Shown piece by piece: positions 18,445 through 27,825 of a stretch of 55,016 nucleotides of DNA. Source of the DNA: Ancalomicrobiaceae bacterium (GTDB lineage: Bacteria > Pseudomonadota > Alphaproteobacteria > Rhizobiales > Ancalomicrobiaceae); NCBI GenBank assembly GCA_031291595.1, contig JARLIU010000121.1, forward strand, positions 1 to 55,016, given 5' to 3'. The position numbers and the translations under genes were made by a program. Each line of letters starts with the position of its first letter. The first letter of the stretch is position 1. Under the pieces are notes generated by a model. It did not search any database and was not told the DNA's origin. It worked only from the letters and a program-made list of their open reading frames with translations.

Positions 18445-19746
18445 TCAGTGGACGTAGGCGCGGCTGCGCCGGTCGAGCCACAGCGACACGACGAAGACTC
18501 CGAGGCCGACGGCCGACAGCAGTGCACCGACGTAGCCGGTCGCCGGGTAGCCGAAGCCATAGTCGAGCGCCCTGCCGCCGAGCCAGGCGCCGATGGCATT
18601 GGCGATATTGAAGGCCGAATGCATCGAGGCAGCAGCCAGCGTCTGGCCGTCGCGCGCCACGTCCATCAGCCGCGACTGCACCGCCGGACCGACGGCGAAG
18701 GTGCAGCCGAGCAGGAACGTGGTGATACACAGCGCCACCGGCCACTGCGCGACCAGGCCGAAGGTGGTCATGATCACGATGTTGAACACCAGCATGCAGC
18801 CGATGGTGCCCATCAGCGACCTGTCGGCAAAGCGCGAGCCGAGGAGGTTGCCGGCATTCATGCCGAGGCCGAACAGGGCCATGATCACCGCCACCATGGC
18901 GACCGGCATGTGGGCGTAGTCGGTGGCGGTCGCGGCGATGTAGCTGAAGATGGAAAACATGCCGCCGAAGCCGGTGGCGGCCATCAGCAGCGTCAACAGC
19001 ACCTGCGGGTGGGTGAAGGCGATCAGCTCGCGCATGACGCCGGCGTTCTCGTGCGGCTGGTCGTCCGGCAGGTGCAGCCATAAGAGCATCACGGTGAGCG
19101 TGCCGATGATGCCGACGGAGAGGAACATCACGCGCCAGCTGAGGATGGTGCCGAACACGGCCATGACCGGCGTGCCCAACAACGTCGCCACGGTCAGGCC
19201 CAGCATCACGTAGCCGACGGTCTGGGTGCGGCGCTCGATCGGCACCAGCGAGGCGGCCACCAGCGCCGCGACGCCGAAATAGGCGCCATGCGGCAGTCCG
19301 GTCAGGAACCGCAAGACGATCATGCTGGACAGGCTCGGAGCGGCGGCGCTGGCCAGATTGCCGATGGCAAACACCGTCATCAGGATCAACAGCAGCGAAC
19401 GGCGCGAGGTTTTCGCCCCGGCAACGGCGATGAGCGGCGCACCAATCACCACTCCGGCAGCGTAGGCGGTGATGACATAGCCGGCATCCGGCACGCTGAC
19501 GCGAAATGTCGTCGCCACTTCGGGCAGCAGCCCCATGATGGCGAATTCGCCGGTGCCGATGCCGAAGCCGCCGCAGGCCAGCGCCAGGATGACGAGCGCC
19601 ACCTTGAGCGCGGAGAGGGGCACGTCGGTCCCGGTTGCAGTGTCGGTATCGGACAGGCAGATGTCTTGGGCGCTCAAACCGTTCGGTCCTTTTCGATGGG
19701 ATTGTCGGATAAATAGGCGCGCATCGAGATTAGGCAACAGAGGCAA
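18445..19746 (-). CDS. MFS transporter, AraJ/arabinose-efflux-like (start uncertain)
   Basis: FGIGTGEFAIMGLLPEVATTFRVSVPDAGYVITAYAAGVVIGAPL; true start may lie inside the ORF. Confidence 0.88.
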   Translation of the reverse strand: MPLLPNLDARLFIRQSHRKGPNGLSAQDICLSDTDTATGTDVPLSALKVALVILALACGGFGIGTGEFAIMGLLPEVATTFRVSVPDAGYVITAYAAGVVIGAPLIAVAGAKTSRRSLLLILMTVFAIGNLASAAAPSLSSMIVLRFLTGLPHGAYFGVAALVAASLVPIERRTQTVGYVMLGLTVATLLGTPVMAVFGTILSWRVMFLSVGIIGTLTVMLLWLHLPDDQPHENAGVMRELIAFTHPQVLLTLLMAATGFGGMFSIFSYIAATATDYAHMPVAMVAVIMALFGLGMNAGNLLGSRFADRSLMGTIGCMLVFNIVIMTTFGLVAQWPVALCITTFLLGCTFAVGPAVQSRLMDVARDGQTLAAASMHSAFNIANAIGAWLGGRALDYGFGYPATGYVGALLSAVGLGVFVVSLWLDRRSRAYVH

Positions 19747-19811
19747 CCCGCCGGGCCGTCTGGCCAGGCGGGCGCGGGGTTCGGGCCTTTCCTACCTGCG
19801 TTTGGTGACGA

Positions 19812-20846
19812 TTATTGGAAGCGGCTTACCGCTCGCCACAGGTCGACGCCGCCCTCGACGGCGTAGGTGTCGATCTCGGCCAAGTCCTCCGGGCTGAAGC
19901 TCAGGTTCTTCAGGGCGTCGAGGCTGTCGTCGAGCTGCTCGACGGTACGCGCGCCGACGAGCGCCGAGGTGAAGCGCTTGTCGCGCAGCGTCCAGGCGAC
20001 GGCCATCTGGGCGAGCGTCTGGCCGCGGCGTTGGGCGATGGCGTTCAGCGCGCGCACATTGGCGAGGTTCTCGGGCGTCAACAGCGACGAGCGGAACGAG
20101 CCGCCCTTGGCGGCGCGGGCGTCGCCGGCCGGTTCCTGATGGATGTATTTGTCGGTGAGGAGGCCCTGCGCCAGGGGCGAGAAGCCGATGCAGCCGACCC
20201 CGAGCTCGTCGAGCGTATCCATCAGCCCGTCGGTCTCGATCCAGCGGTTGAACATCGAATAGGACGGCTGATGGATCAACAGCTTGACGCCCTCGGCCCG
20301 CAATGCCGCTTCCATCAAGCGAGTCCGCGCCGGACTGTGGGAGGAGATGCCGACGTAGAGCGCCTTGCCCTGCCGGACCGCCTGGGCGAGCGCCGCCGCG
20401 GTCTCTTCCACCGGCGTATCCGGCCAGGGGCGGTGGGCATAGAAAATATCGACGTAGTCGAGCCCCAGCCGCTTCAGGCTCTGGTCGAGCGAGGCGATCA
20501 CGTACTTGCGCGAGCCGCCGACGCCGTAGGGACCCTCCCACATCGGCCAGCCGGCCTTGGTGGAGACGATCATCTCGTCGCGATAGTCGGCGAAATCCTT
20601 CTTCAGGATGGCGCCGAAGTTTTCTTCGGTCGAGCCGAACGGCGGGCCGTAGTTGTTGGCGAGGTCGAAATGGGTGACGCCGCGGTCGAATGCCCGCCGG
20701 ACGATGGCACGCCCGGTCTCGAACACATCCGTGCCGCCGAAATTCTGCCAGAGGCCGAGCGAGATTGCCGGCAATTGCAGGCCGGATCGGCCGCAGCGGC
20801 GGAAATTGGCGACAGTGTAGCGATCTTGGGCAGGCACATAGCTCAC
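19812..20846 (-). CDS. Aldo/keto reductase, YghZ/Gpr-like
   Basis: GTG start with GGAG RBS; YVPAQDRY..FRRCGRSGLQLPAISLGLWQNFGG, FDLANNYGPPFGSTEENFG, YVGISSHSP. Confidence 0.9.
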   Translation of the reverse strand: MSYVPAQDRYTVANFRRCGRSGLQLPAISLGLWQNFGGTDVFETGRAIVRRAFDRGVTHFDLANNYGPPFGSTEENFGAILKKDFADYRDEMIVSTKAGWPMWEGPYGVGGSRKYVIASLDQSLKRLGLDYVDIFYAHRPWPDTPVEETAAALAQAVRQGKALYVGISSHSPARTRLMEAALRAEGVKLLIHQPSYSMFNRWIETDGLMDTLDELGVGCIGFSPLAQGLLTDKYIHQEPAGDARAAKGGSFRSSLLTPENLANVRALNAIAQRRGQTLAQMAVAWTLRDKRFTSALVGARTVEQLDDSLDALKNLSFSPEDLAEIDTYAVEGGVDLWRAVSRFQ

Positions 20847-21061
20847 GGAACCATCTCCTCGTCGGCAGCATGATCCGAGCGCTCGCAGCGTTGCGATCCG
20901 CGCGATCGGACTATACGCACATGATTGAATCTCGGGACTTTCCCGGTCGGGCGGATCCGCCCGATCGAGCGAGTCCCGAGCCGATGACTGGAGGCTGCAC
21001 CCTAAGGCCCGGGGGATCATTGAATCAACCGCCGCGGACGCAATGGCTTGTTGAGCAGAAT

Positions 21062-21985
21062 TCAACGATTGGGCTTCCAGCTCAGCGTCGGGTCGATATC
21101 GCGGATGGTTTCGATCAGCGCGCCGAGGCCGAACGGCAGTTGCCTGCGGCTCGGGTAATACATGGCGAGCGGCGGCCCCATCGACAGCCATTCCGGCAGA
21201 CAGACCTGCAATCGACCGCTGACCAGATGCGGACGGATCAGCGCTTCCAGGCAATAGACGATGCCGATGCCGTCGAGCGCCGCGGCGATGGAGAGTTCGG
21301 AAGAGCCGGCGATCAGCCTGCCGGGCACATCGATGACGCGATGATCATCGCCGCGGTCGAATTCCCAGTGGTAGATCTGGCCGCGTCCGGTGCGCAGGCG
21401 AATGCACTGGTGATCGAGCAGATCCTCTGGCGTCTCGGGACGACCGGCGCGGGCGAAATAGGCGGGCGAGGCGACCGCGACCCAGCCGAGCGGGCCGGTC
21501 AGCGGCGCTGCAACCATGTCTTCGGGAATGGTGCCGCTGTAGCGCAGGCCGGCGTCGAACCCCTCGGCCGTCACGTCGACGAAATGGTCGTCGACCGCCA
21601 CCTCGATCTCGACCAGGGGAAAGCGTTCGGTGAAGCGCGACATGACCGGCGCCAGCAACAGCGGCACGGCATCGCGCATCACATTGATGCGCACGCCGCC
21701 GGCACTCGAATTGACCTGGGCGCGGATATCGTCGAGGCCGGCATCGATCAACTCCAGCCCGGCGGCGACCTTCTGGGCCAATGCCTCACCGGCAGCGGTC
21801 GGCGCGACGCTGCGGCTGGTGCGGTTGAGCAGGCGAACCCCCAGCCGGGTTTCGAGCGCCTTCATGCGGTGGCTCATCGCCGAAACGGTGATGTCGAGAT
21901 GATCGGCGGCGCGACGGAAGCTGCGGAACTGCACGATCAGCAGGAACAGCGACAGATCGGCATAGTGGCTGCGGTGCGGTTCCAT
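21062..21985 (-). CDS. LysR-family transcriptional regulator
   Basis: LSLFLLIVQFRSFRRAADHLDITVSAMSHRMKALETRLGVRLLNRTSRSVAPT. Confidence 0.92.
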   Translation of the reverse strand: MEPHRSHYADLSLFLLIVQFRSFRRAADHLDITVSAMSHRMKALETRLGVRLLNRTSRSVAPTAAGEALAQKVAAGLELIDAGLDDIRAQVNSSAGGVRINVMRDAVPLLLAPVMSRFTERFPLVEIEVAVDDHFVDVTAEGFDAGLRYSGTIPEDMVAAPLTGPLGWVAVASPAYFARAGRPETPEDLLDHQCIRLRTGRGQIYHWEFDRGDDHRVIDVPGRLIAGSSELSIAAALDGIGIVYCLEALIRPHLVSGRLQVCLPEWLSMGPPLAMYYPSRRQLPFGLGALIETIRDIDPTLSWKPNR

Positions 21986-22120
21986 GAGGCCTGCCCGGTG
22001 CGCGGATGGACGGACAGCGCGGGGACCGGCAGCGCGGCGGATGCTGCCGGGCGGCGATCGATCCCGACGGCAGCTTCTACGCCGCAAATGTGCCGGCGTC
22101 ACACCGTATGCCGGGCTCGG

Positions 22121-22519
22121 TCAATCATCGGCCTGGAGTGCGGTGACTTCGATCTCCACCAGGAATTCCGGCCGGGTGAAGCCCGACACGATGACGAGCG
22201 TCGACACCGGCCGGGGATCGACCGTGTAGCGGTCGCGCACCGCCATGTAGGTCGGGAAATCCTCGCGCCGGGTGACGAAACCGGCGATGCGGATGACGTC
22301 GGAAAAATCCATGCCGGCATCGGCGAGGATTGCCTTCACCGCCTCGAAGCAGAGGATGGCCTGGGCCTCGACGTCCAAGGGGATCGTGTCGTCGACGGCA
22401 ATGCCGAGCTGCCCAGAGGTGACCAGCAATCGGCCGGCCGCCGGCAACGATAATCCATGGCTGTAGCCGCCGAAGGGCTTTCGGACGCCGGCTGGATTGT
22501 GGACTTGTTTCATTGCCAT
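22121..22519 (-). CDS. RidA/YjgF-family protein
   Basis: GGYSHGLSLPAAGRLLVTSGQLGIAVDDTIPLDVEAQAILCFEAVKAILADAG. Confidence 0.9.
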   Translation of the reverse strand: MAMKQVHNPAGVRKPFGGYSHGLSLPAAGRLLVTSGQLGIAVDDTIPLDVEAQAILCFEAVKAILADAGMDFSDVIRIAGFVTRREDFPTYMAVRDRYTVDPRPVSTLVIVSGFTRPEFLVEIEVTALQADD

Positions 22520-22554
22520 ATATTGCTTTTCTCGATTTCAGCTCACGACGCTGG

Positions 22555-22621
22555 TTATTGCGAGCGAAGCGATCCAGACGTTTCAACTGCTTTCTGGATT
22601 GCTTCGCTTCGCTCGCAATAA
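22555..22621. repeat. REP-type interspersed palindrome, copy 1
   Basis: TTATTGCGAGCGAAGCGATCCAGA, 14-nt spacer, TCTGGATTGCTTCGCTTCGCTCGCAATAA. Confidence 0.85.
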
Positions 22622-22687
22622 CGAACTCTGTATTTTATATGGACTTGCGGCATTGGGCTGCACATTGCTTCGACCGATCAAATCAGC

Positions 22688-23269
22688 TCAGAAGCGCGCC
22701 ATGGCATCGCCGACCTTGGCGAGGAACCGCGCGCGGGTTTCCGGCGTCGAATTGTTCATGTCGTAATGCGCCATGAATTTGACCGAGCCGAACGGATTGA
22801 TCTGCGCCCGCAACACCCGCTTGACGATCTTCTTCGGCGGATCGCCGGCCAGAAACGCCCTGAGCGGCGTGCCGCCATAGGTCAGCACGGCGCCGAGCTT
22901 GCGGATCTGTTGCAGGCGCGACTGCACCTTGCCGTCGACCAGTTCGAACGACACTCCGGGCAGCCAGACACGGTCGAAATAGCCCTTCAGCATCGCCGGA
23001 AAGCCGAAATTCCACACCGGCGTGACGATGACCAGCGCTTCGGCGGCTTTGAGGCGATCGCAATAAGGAGCGACTTTGGCGCGGTTGTCGGGAATCGTGT
23101 GGTAGGCCAGCCGGTCCTCGCGCGACAGGACGGGATCGAAGCCCTCGGCATAGAGGTCGCAGTCGTCGACGTCGTGCCCGGCACGGACGAGCGCTTCATG
23201 CGTCTTGGCGTGCAGCGCCGCGCCGTAGCTCGATTCGACCGGATGCGAATAGAGCAGCAGCAGCTTCAT
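22688..23269 (-). CDS. Flavodoxin-fold NAD(P)H oxidoreductase
   Basis: MKLLLLYSHPVESSYGAALHAKTHEALVRAGHDVDDCDLY; TPVWNFGFPAMLKGYFDRVWLPG. Confidence 0.88.
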   Translation of the reverse strand: MKLLLLYSHPVESSYGAALHAKTHEALVRAGHDVDDCDLYAEGFDPVLSREDRLAYHTIPDNRAKVAPYCDRLKAAEALVIVTPVWNFGFPAMLKGYFDRVWLPGVSFELVDGKVQSRLQQIRKLGAVLTYGGTPLRAFLAGDPPKKIVKRVLRAQINPFGSVKFMAHYDMNNSTPETRARFLAKVGDAMARF

Positions 23270-24675
23270 TCGGCCGCCCTCAGCGCTGCAAGCCCTTGGA
23301 ACAGGTAGGTCTTGCCGGCGGTGAAATCGAAGTCCGGGTTGTCCCAGGCGATCATCTTGCCGGGGTTGAGCAGGCCCTTGGGATCGGTTTCGTGCTTGAA
23401 GGCGAGTTGCACCGTGTCGGTCTGCTTCATGCCGCCTTCTTCCAGCGTATAGCGGTGCGGGTTGAAGATCGGGCAGCCGTTGTCCTCGAAGATGCGGATG
23501 ATCTCCTCGAGCCGCGCCTCGGTCGAATAGCGCACCAACGGCAGGTTGGAGCACTGGATCTCGCCGTCGAAGGTGATGAATTCGAGGTGGCTGATCACCT
23601 CGTCGCCGAAGATGCCGGCCATGCGCACGGATTTTTCGACATGATCCGGGCTGCCGTACTGCACCTGCAGGTAGGTGATGCTGGGGTCGACCCTCAGCGC
23701 CCTGAGCGTCGTGTGGTTCCAGGTGAGCTCATAAGCTTCCGGAATGCCCTTGAGGCTCTCCGCCGTGTCGGCCCGGAAGACGATTTCGGCCTTCTTTACC
23801 CCGCAGAAGGCCTCGAAGGCGTCGAGCGCGAACGGTGCCACCATGCAGATCACCACCGACTGGCCGTCGCGGATCCACGGCTTATGCCGGCTGAAATAGG
23901 CTTGCGGCGCCGGCGCGGCGACGACCGCCAGTTCCTTCAACAGGATGCCGTGCTGATGCGCCAGCTGGTCGGCAAACTTGGCGGCGTCGGCAAATGCATC
24001 GAAGCCGACGATGACGTCGACCCAGTCGTAGGCAGGCGCCAACGGCATTTCGACCTCGGTGATGATGCCGTTGGTGCCGTAGGCGTGCGACACCTTGTGC
24101 AGGTCGAGGCCGGTCAGTTCGAGCACGCGCGGCTCCGCCTCCATGGTGACCACCTTGAGCCGCAGGATGTTGCCGAGATCGCGCAGGCCGCCCCAGCGGA
24201 TTGAGCCGACGCCGCCGGAGCCGCCTGCGACGAAGCCGCCGATGGTCGCGGTCTTGGCGGTCGAGGGATGGAAGCGCAGCTCCTGGGCCGAGTGGGCACG
24301 GGTCTCCTCGTCGAGCTTGGAGATGACGATGCCGGCCTCGGCGATCACCCGGCCCGGATGGATCGCCTTCACCTTGTTCATGCCCGCCATGTTGAGGACG
24401 ATGCCGCCGGACAGCGGCATGGCCTGACCATAGTTGCCGGTGCCGGTGCCGCGCGGCGTGACCGGCACGCCATGGGCGTAGGCCACCTTCAGAGTGCGGA
24501 TCACCTCGTCCTCACTTGCCGGCGAGACGACGAGATCGGCGCGCACCTCGGCGAGCTGTGCCTTCAACACCGGCGAATACCAGTAGAAATCGCGGCTCTT
24601 CTGCAACACCAGCTGCGGATGGTCCTCGATGGCGATGCCAGCGAGTTCGGACTTGAGGACGGCATAATCAGGCAT
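23266..24675 (-). CDS. FAD-binding oxidase, GlcD/VAO-PCMH fold
   Basis: DLVVSPASEDEVIRTLKVAYAHGVPVTPRGTGTGNYGQAMPLSGGIVL; C-terminal DPKGLLNPGKM. Confidence 0.92.
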   Translation of the reverse strand: MPDYAVLKSELAGIAIEDHPQLVLQKSRDFYWYSPVLKAQLAEVRADLVVSPASEDEVIRTLKVAYAHGVPVTPRGTGTGNYGQAMPLSGGIVLNMAGMNKVKAIHPGRVIAEAGIVISKLDEETRAHSAQELRFHPSTAKTATIGGFVAGGSGGVGSIRWGGLRDLGNILRLKVVTMEAEPRVLELTGLDLHKVSHAYGTNGIITEVEMPLAPAYDWVDVIVGFDAFADAAKFADQLAHQHGILLKELAVVAAPAPQAYFSRHKPWIRDGQSVVICMVAPFALDAFEAFCGVKKAEIVFRADTAESLKGIPEAYELTWNHTTLRALRVDPSITYLQVQYGSPDHVEKSVRMAGIFGDEVISHLEFITFDGEIQCSNLPLVRYSTEARLEEIIRIFEDNGCPIFNPHRYTLEEGGMKQTDTVQLAFKHETDPKGLLNPGKMIAWDNPDFDFTAGKTYLFQGLAALRAAE

Positions 24676-25993
24676 GGTGGCCTCCGGAGAGCCAGTCGAG
24701 GTCTCGGTAGTCGGGAAGCGCGCGCGACACGGCACGCCCCCTGCGCATCACGATGCGGTCGGCCTGCGGGCGCGACAGGAACTCGCTCCAGCGGCGCGCG
24801 GAGAACAGCACGAGATCGGCCGGTGCCCCCTCGGCGATGACGCCGAGTTCCGCCCTGCCGAGGATTTCGGCCGGCGTCCTGGTGACGATCCTCGCGGCTT
24901 CATCGAGTGGATGGTCGAGGTGCAGGATCCGGACCGCCTCGCGGAACACTTCGACCGGATCGAGGTCGCCATAGCCATAGAACGGGTCGCGGGTGTTGTC
25001 GGAAGCGACGGCGGTCGGCACGCCGGCCTCGGCCAGTTCCTTGAACAGCGTGACGCCGCGCCAGCGCGGCGTGCGGCCGGGATGGCGATCCTGCAGGTAC
25101 ATGTTGCACATCGGCAGCGACACCACGCCGATGCCGGCCGTGGCGACGAGGTCGATGACCCGCTTGGCGGTGTCCTCGTCCTGGCGGGCGAGCGAACAGC
25201 AATGACCGACCGTCACCGAGCCGGAAAAGCCGTGACGAAGCTTCGCCTTGGCGATCAATTCCAGCGTCAGGACTTCGCGGTCCTCGGTCTCGTCGACATG
25301 CAGGTCGATGTCGAGCCCGGCCGAGGCGGCCGCCGCGAACAGCCGGTCGAGCTGGGCATCGATGCGGGGTCCGGGGAAGGTGGCGCCACCGAGGAGTCCG
25401 CCGGCATCGGCGACGACCGCGACCAAATCGGCGAAATAGGCTTCGTCCTCGACCGCATCGATGGGCAGGAGCGCGACGGCCTGCAGGTCGATGCGGCCCT
25501 GCCACTCGGCCCGCTTGGCCTTGAACACCTCGAACGAGATGCGGTGCTGCGGCGCCAGGCTATCGAGATGGGTGCGGATCAGCCGCGTGCCGTGGGCGTA
25601 GGCGGCTTGAAGCGAGAACTGCATCCGCGCCGCCACATCCTCGGCGGTCCAGTTGGCTTCGCGGTCGGCGCGCACCGCATTGAGCGCGCCGATGAAGCTG
25701 CCGTCCGGATTGGCTTCGCGCTCCGAGATATGCCCCTTGTCGAGGTGGGTGTGCATGTCGGTGAAGCACGGCCAGACCATGCCGGCTTTGAGATCCAGTC
25801 GCGGCATCTCGGCCGGCGCGGCCCCCGTGGGCAGGATGGCGGCGATGCGGCCGGCGTCGATGACGACATCGGCGCTGACGAGCCCCTCGCGGGCGGCAAC
25901 CGCAATCGGCTTCGCCAACAGCACGGCCGGCAACGTGGCGTTTGCCAGCACGAAGCGCGGCGCATCCGGCAATGAGGCGAAGTCGGCAGGCAT
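24668..25993 (-). CDS. Amidohydrolase, cytosine-deaminase (CodA)-like
   Basis: FTDMHTHLDKGHIS, DLHVDETED, SVTVGHCCSLARQDED, ASDNTRDPFYGYGDLDPVEVFR. Confidence 0.88.
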   Translation of the reverse strand: MPADFASLPDAPRFVLANATLPAVLLAKPIAVAAREGLVSADVVIDAGRIAAILPTGAAPAEMPRLDLKAGMVWPCFTDMHTHLDKGHISEREANPDGSFIGALNAVRADREANWTAEDVAARMQFSLQAAYAHGTRLIRTHLDSLAPQHRISFEVFKAKRAEWQGRIDLQAVALLPIDAVEDEAYFADLVAVVADAGGLLGGATFPGPRIDAQLDRLFAAAASAGLDIDLHVDETEDREVLTLELIAKAKLRHGFSGSVTVGHCCSLARQDEDTAKRVIDLVATAGIGVVSLPMCNMYLQDRHPGRTPRWRGVTLFKELAEAGVPTAVASDNTRDPFYGYGDLDPVEVFREAVRILHLDHPLDEAARIVTRTPAEILGRAELGVIAEGAPADLVLFSARRWSEFLSRPQADRIVMRRGRAVSRALPDYRDLDWLSGGHHA

Positions 25994-26805
25994 CAATTTT
26001 CCCTTTCCACGCTGCTTTCGTGCCAGCGATGGAGCACGAGCCATGCCACGAACGAGGTGGCGGCAAAGATGGCGACGCCGAGCGCCGACAGCATCAAAAG
26101 CGCCGCGAACAGGCGGGGGATGTTGAGCCGGAACTGCGATTCCAACAGCCGGAAGGCGAGGCCGGAACCGGCACCGGCCGAACCGGCGGCGAATTCGGCG
26201 ACGACCGCGGCGATGAGAGAAAGCCCGCCGCCGATCTTCAGACCCGTCATGAAATAGGGCTGCGCCGCCGGGATCTTCAGGTGCCACAGCGTCTGCAGTC
26301 GCGATGCGCCGTAGAGTTCGAACAGATTCAGATGGTTGTGATCGACGCTCTTCAGCCCCTGCACCATGTTGGACAGGATCGGGAAGAAGGCGACCAGGAA
26401 GGCGCAGATCAGCAGCGCCACCTGCGTGGTCGGGGCGTAGATCAGGATCAGCGGCGAGATGGCGACGATCGGCGTGACCTGCAACACGACGGCGATCGGA
26501 TAGAAGGCGAGCTCGATCCAGCGCGATTGCACCAGCAGGATGGCGAAGATCGAACCACCGACAAGCGCCAGCCCGAGCGAAACGAGGGTGATCTCGGCGG
26601 TCACCAGGAAGGCCGGCCACAGGATCTGCCAATCCCTGACGAGCGCCGCCACTACCGTGATCGGGTCCGGCAGGATGTAGACCGGCGTTGCCGTCAGCTT
26701 CACGCCCGCCCACCAGATCACGACCAGCAGACCGACGACGGCCAAGGGGGTGAGAATGCGAAGCGCCAGATCGCGCGATGCGCCGAGGCCATTGCCGTTC
26801 GCCAT
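25993..26805 (-). CDS. NitT/TauT-type ABC transporter permease
   Basis: Start MANGNGLGASRDLALRILTPLAVV; EAA-like loop ELYGASRLQTLWHLKIPAAQPYFMTGLKI. Confidence 0.9.
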   Translation of the reverse strand: MANGNGLGASRDLALRILTPLAVVGLLVVIWWAGVKLTATPVYILPDPITVVAALVRDWQILWPAFLVTAEITLVSLGLALVGGSIFAILLVQSRWIELAFYPIAVVLQVTPIVAISPLILIYAPTTQVALLICAFLVAFFPILSNMVQGLKSVDHNHLNLFELYGASRLQTLWHLKIPAAQPYFMTGLKIGGGLSLIAAVVAEFAAGSAGAGSGLAFRLLESQFRLNIPRLFAALLMLSALGVAIFAATSFVAWLVLHRWHESSVEREN

Positions 26806-27674
26806 CAGTGAGCTCCCGCGCCATGGAGGGCCTTGCCGCGCACGCTCTCGCCGTGCATGGCGTTCTGCAGCGAATGCGACACCCGTTCGCAGGTGCTGCG
26901 GTAGGATTCGGAGGTGCGGAACTCCTCGTCGCGCACCGCGCCGCGATTGACCTCGAAATCCTCGTGGATCCGTCCGGGACGTGCCTTCATCACCACGATG
27001 CGCGTCGACAGATAGGCGGACTCGAACACCGAATGGGTGACGAAGATGACCGAGACGCCGGTCTCCGCCCACAACGTCAGCACGTCGTCGTTGAGCTTCT
27101 GCCGGGTGATTTCGTCGAGGCTAGCGAACGGTTCGTCCATCAGCAGCAGTTTTGGCCGCGTCACCATGGCGCGGGCGATCGACACCCGCATCTTCATGCC
27201 GCCGGACAACTCGCGCGGATAGGCCTGGCGGAAGTCCGTCAGCCCCACCGTCTTCAGCGCATCGTCGACGACGGCAGCGGCGGCCCGGCGGGAGATGCCT
27301 TTCAGCTGCAATGGCAGATAGACGTTTTCAAACACATTGCGCCACGGCAACAGCGTCGGCTCCTGAAACACGAAGGAAATGTCGCTCTCAGGCTTGCCGT
27401 TCGGATTGATCCGCGTCGACGGCCAATCGATGGAGCCGGTGGTGACGCCGCCGAGGCCGGCGATGATCCTCAGCGCCGTCGACTTGCCGCAGCCAGACGG
27501 GCCGAGCAGGCTGACGAATTCGCCGGAACGGACGGTCAAGGACACGTCGGCCAGCGCCTGCGTGCCGTTGGAGAACAGTTTCGACACCGATCGCATGGCG
27601 AGCAGCGGGCGCATCGCTGGTACGGGCGTATCCAAGGGATCGGTCATTCCTCTGGCAGTCGGCGTTGACGACAT
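26805..27674 (-). CDS. NitT/TauT-type ABC transporter ATP-binding protein
   Basis: Walker A GPSGCGKST, Q-loop FQEPTLLPW, signature LSGGMKMRVSIARA, LLMDEPFASLD. Confidence 0.95.
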   Translation of the reverse strand: MSSTPTARGMTDPLDTPVPAMRPLLAMRSVSKLFSNGTQALADVSLTVRSGEFVSLLGPSGCGKSTALRIIAGLGGVTTGSIDWPSTRINPNGKPESDISFVFQEPTLLPWRNVFENVYLPLQLKGISRRAAAAVVDDALKTVGLTDFRQAYPRELSGGMKMRVSIARAMVTRPKLLLMDEPFASLDEITRQKLNDDVLTLWAETGVSVIFVTHSVFESAYLSTRIVVMKARPGRIHEDFEVNRGAVRDEEFRTSESYRSTCERVSHSLQNAMHGESVRGKALHGAGAH

Positions 27675-27780
27675 GGGCGACTCGTCGCGGTCACCCCAAG
27701 ACGGGTCGGGGATACTCACAGCATTCCCGCGATCGATCGAAGCATGTTACGATACTGTCCGAGCGCGCGCACGCGCTTGT

Positions 27781-27809
27781 TGCCCGGACAATCTTCGACT
27801 TTCCGGGCA
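27781..27809. other. Stem-loop between binding-protein and ATPase genes
   Basis: TGCCCGGA-N13-TCCGGGCA, perfect 8-bp stem. Confidence 0.6.
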
Positions 27810-27825
27810 TAGATTTTATGCGCAA

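Noticed and set aside
20690-22453. 587-aa plus-strand ORF
   Set aside because: Antisense to aldo-keto reductase, LysR and RidA genes, all with clear family motifs
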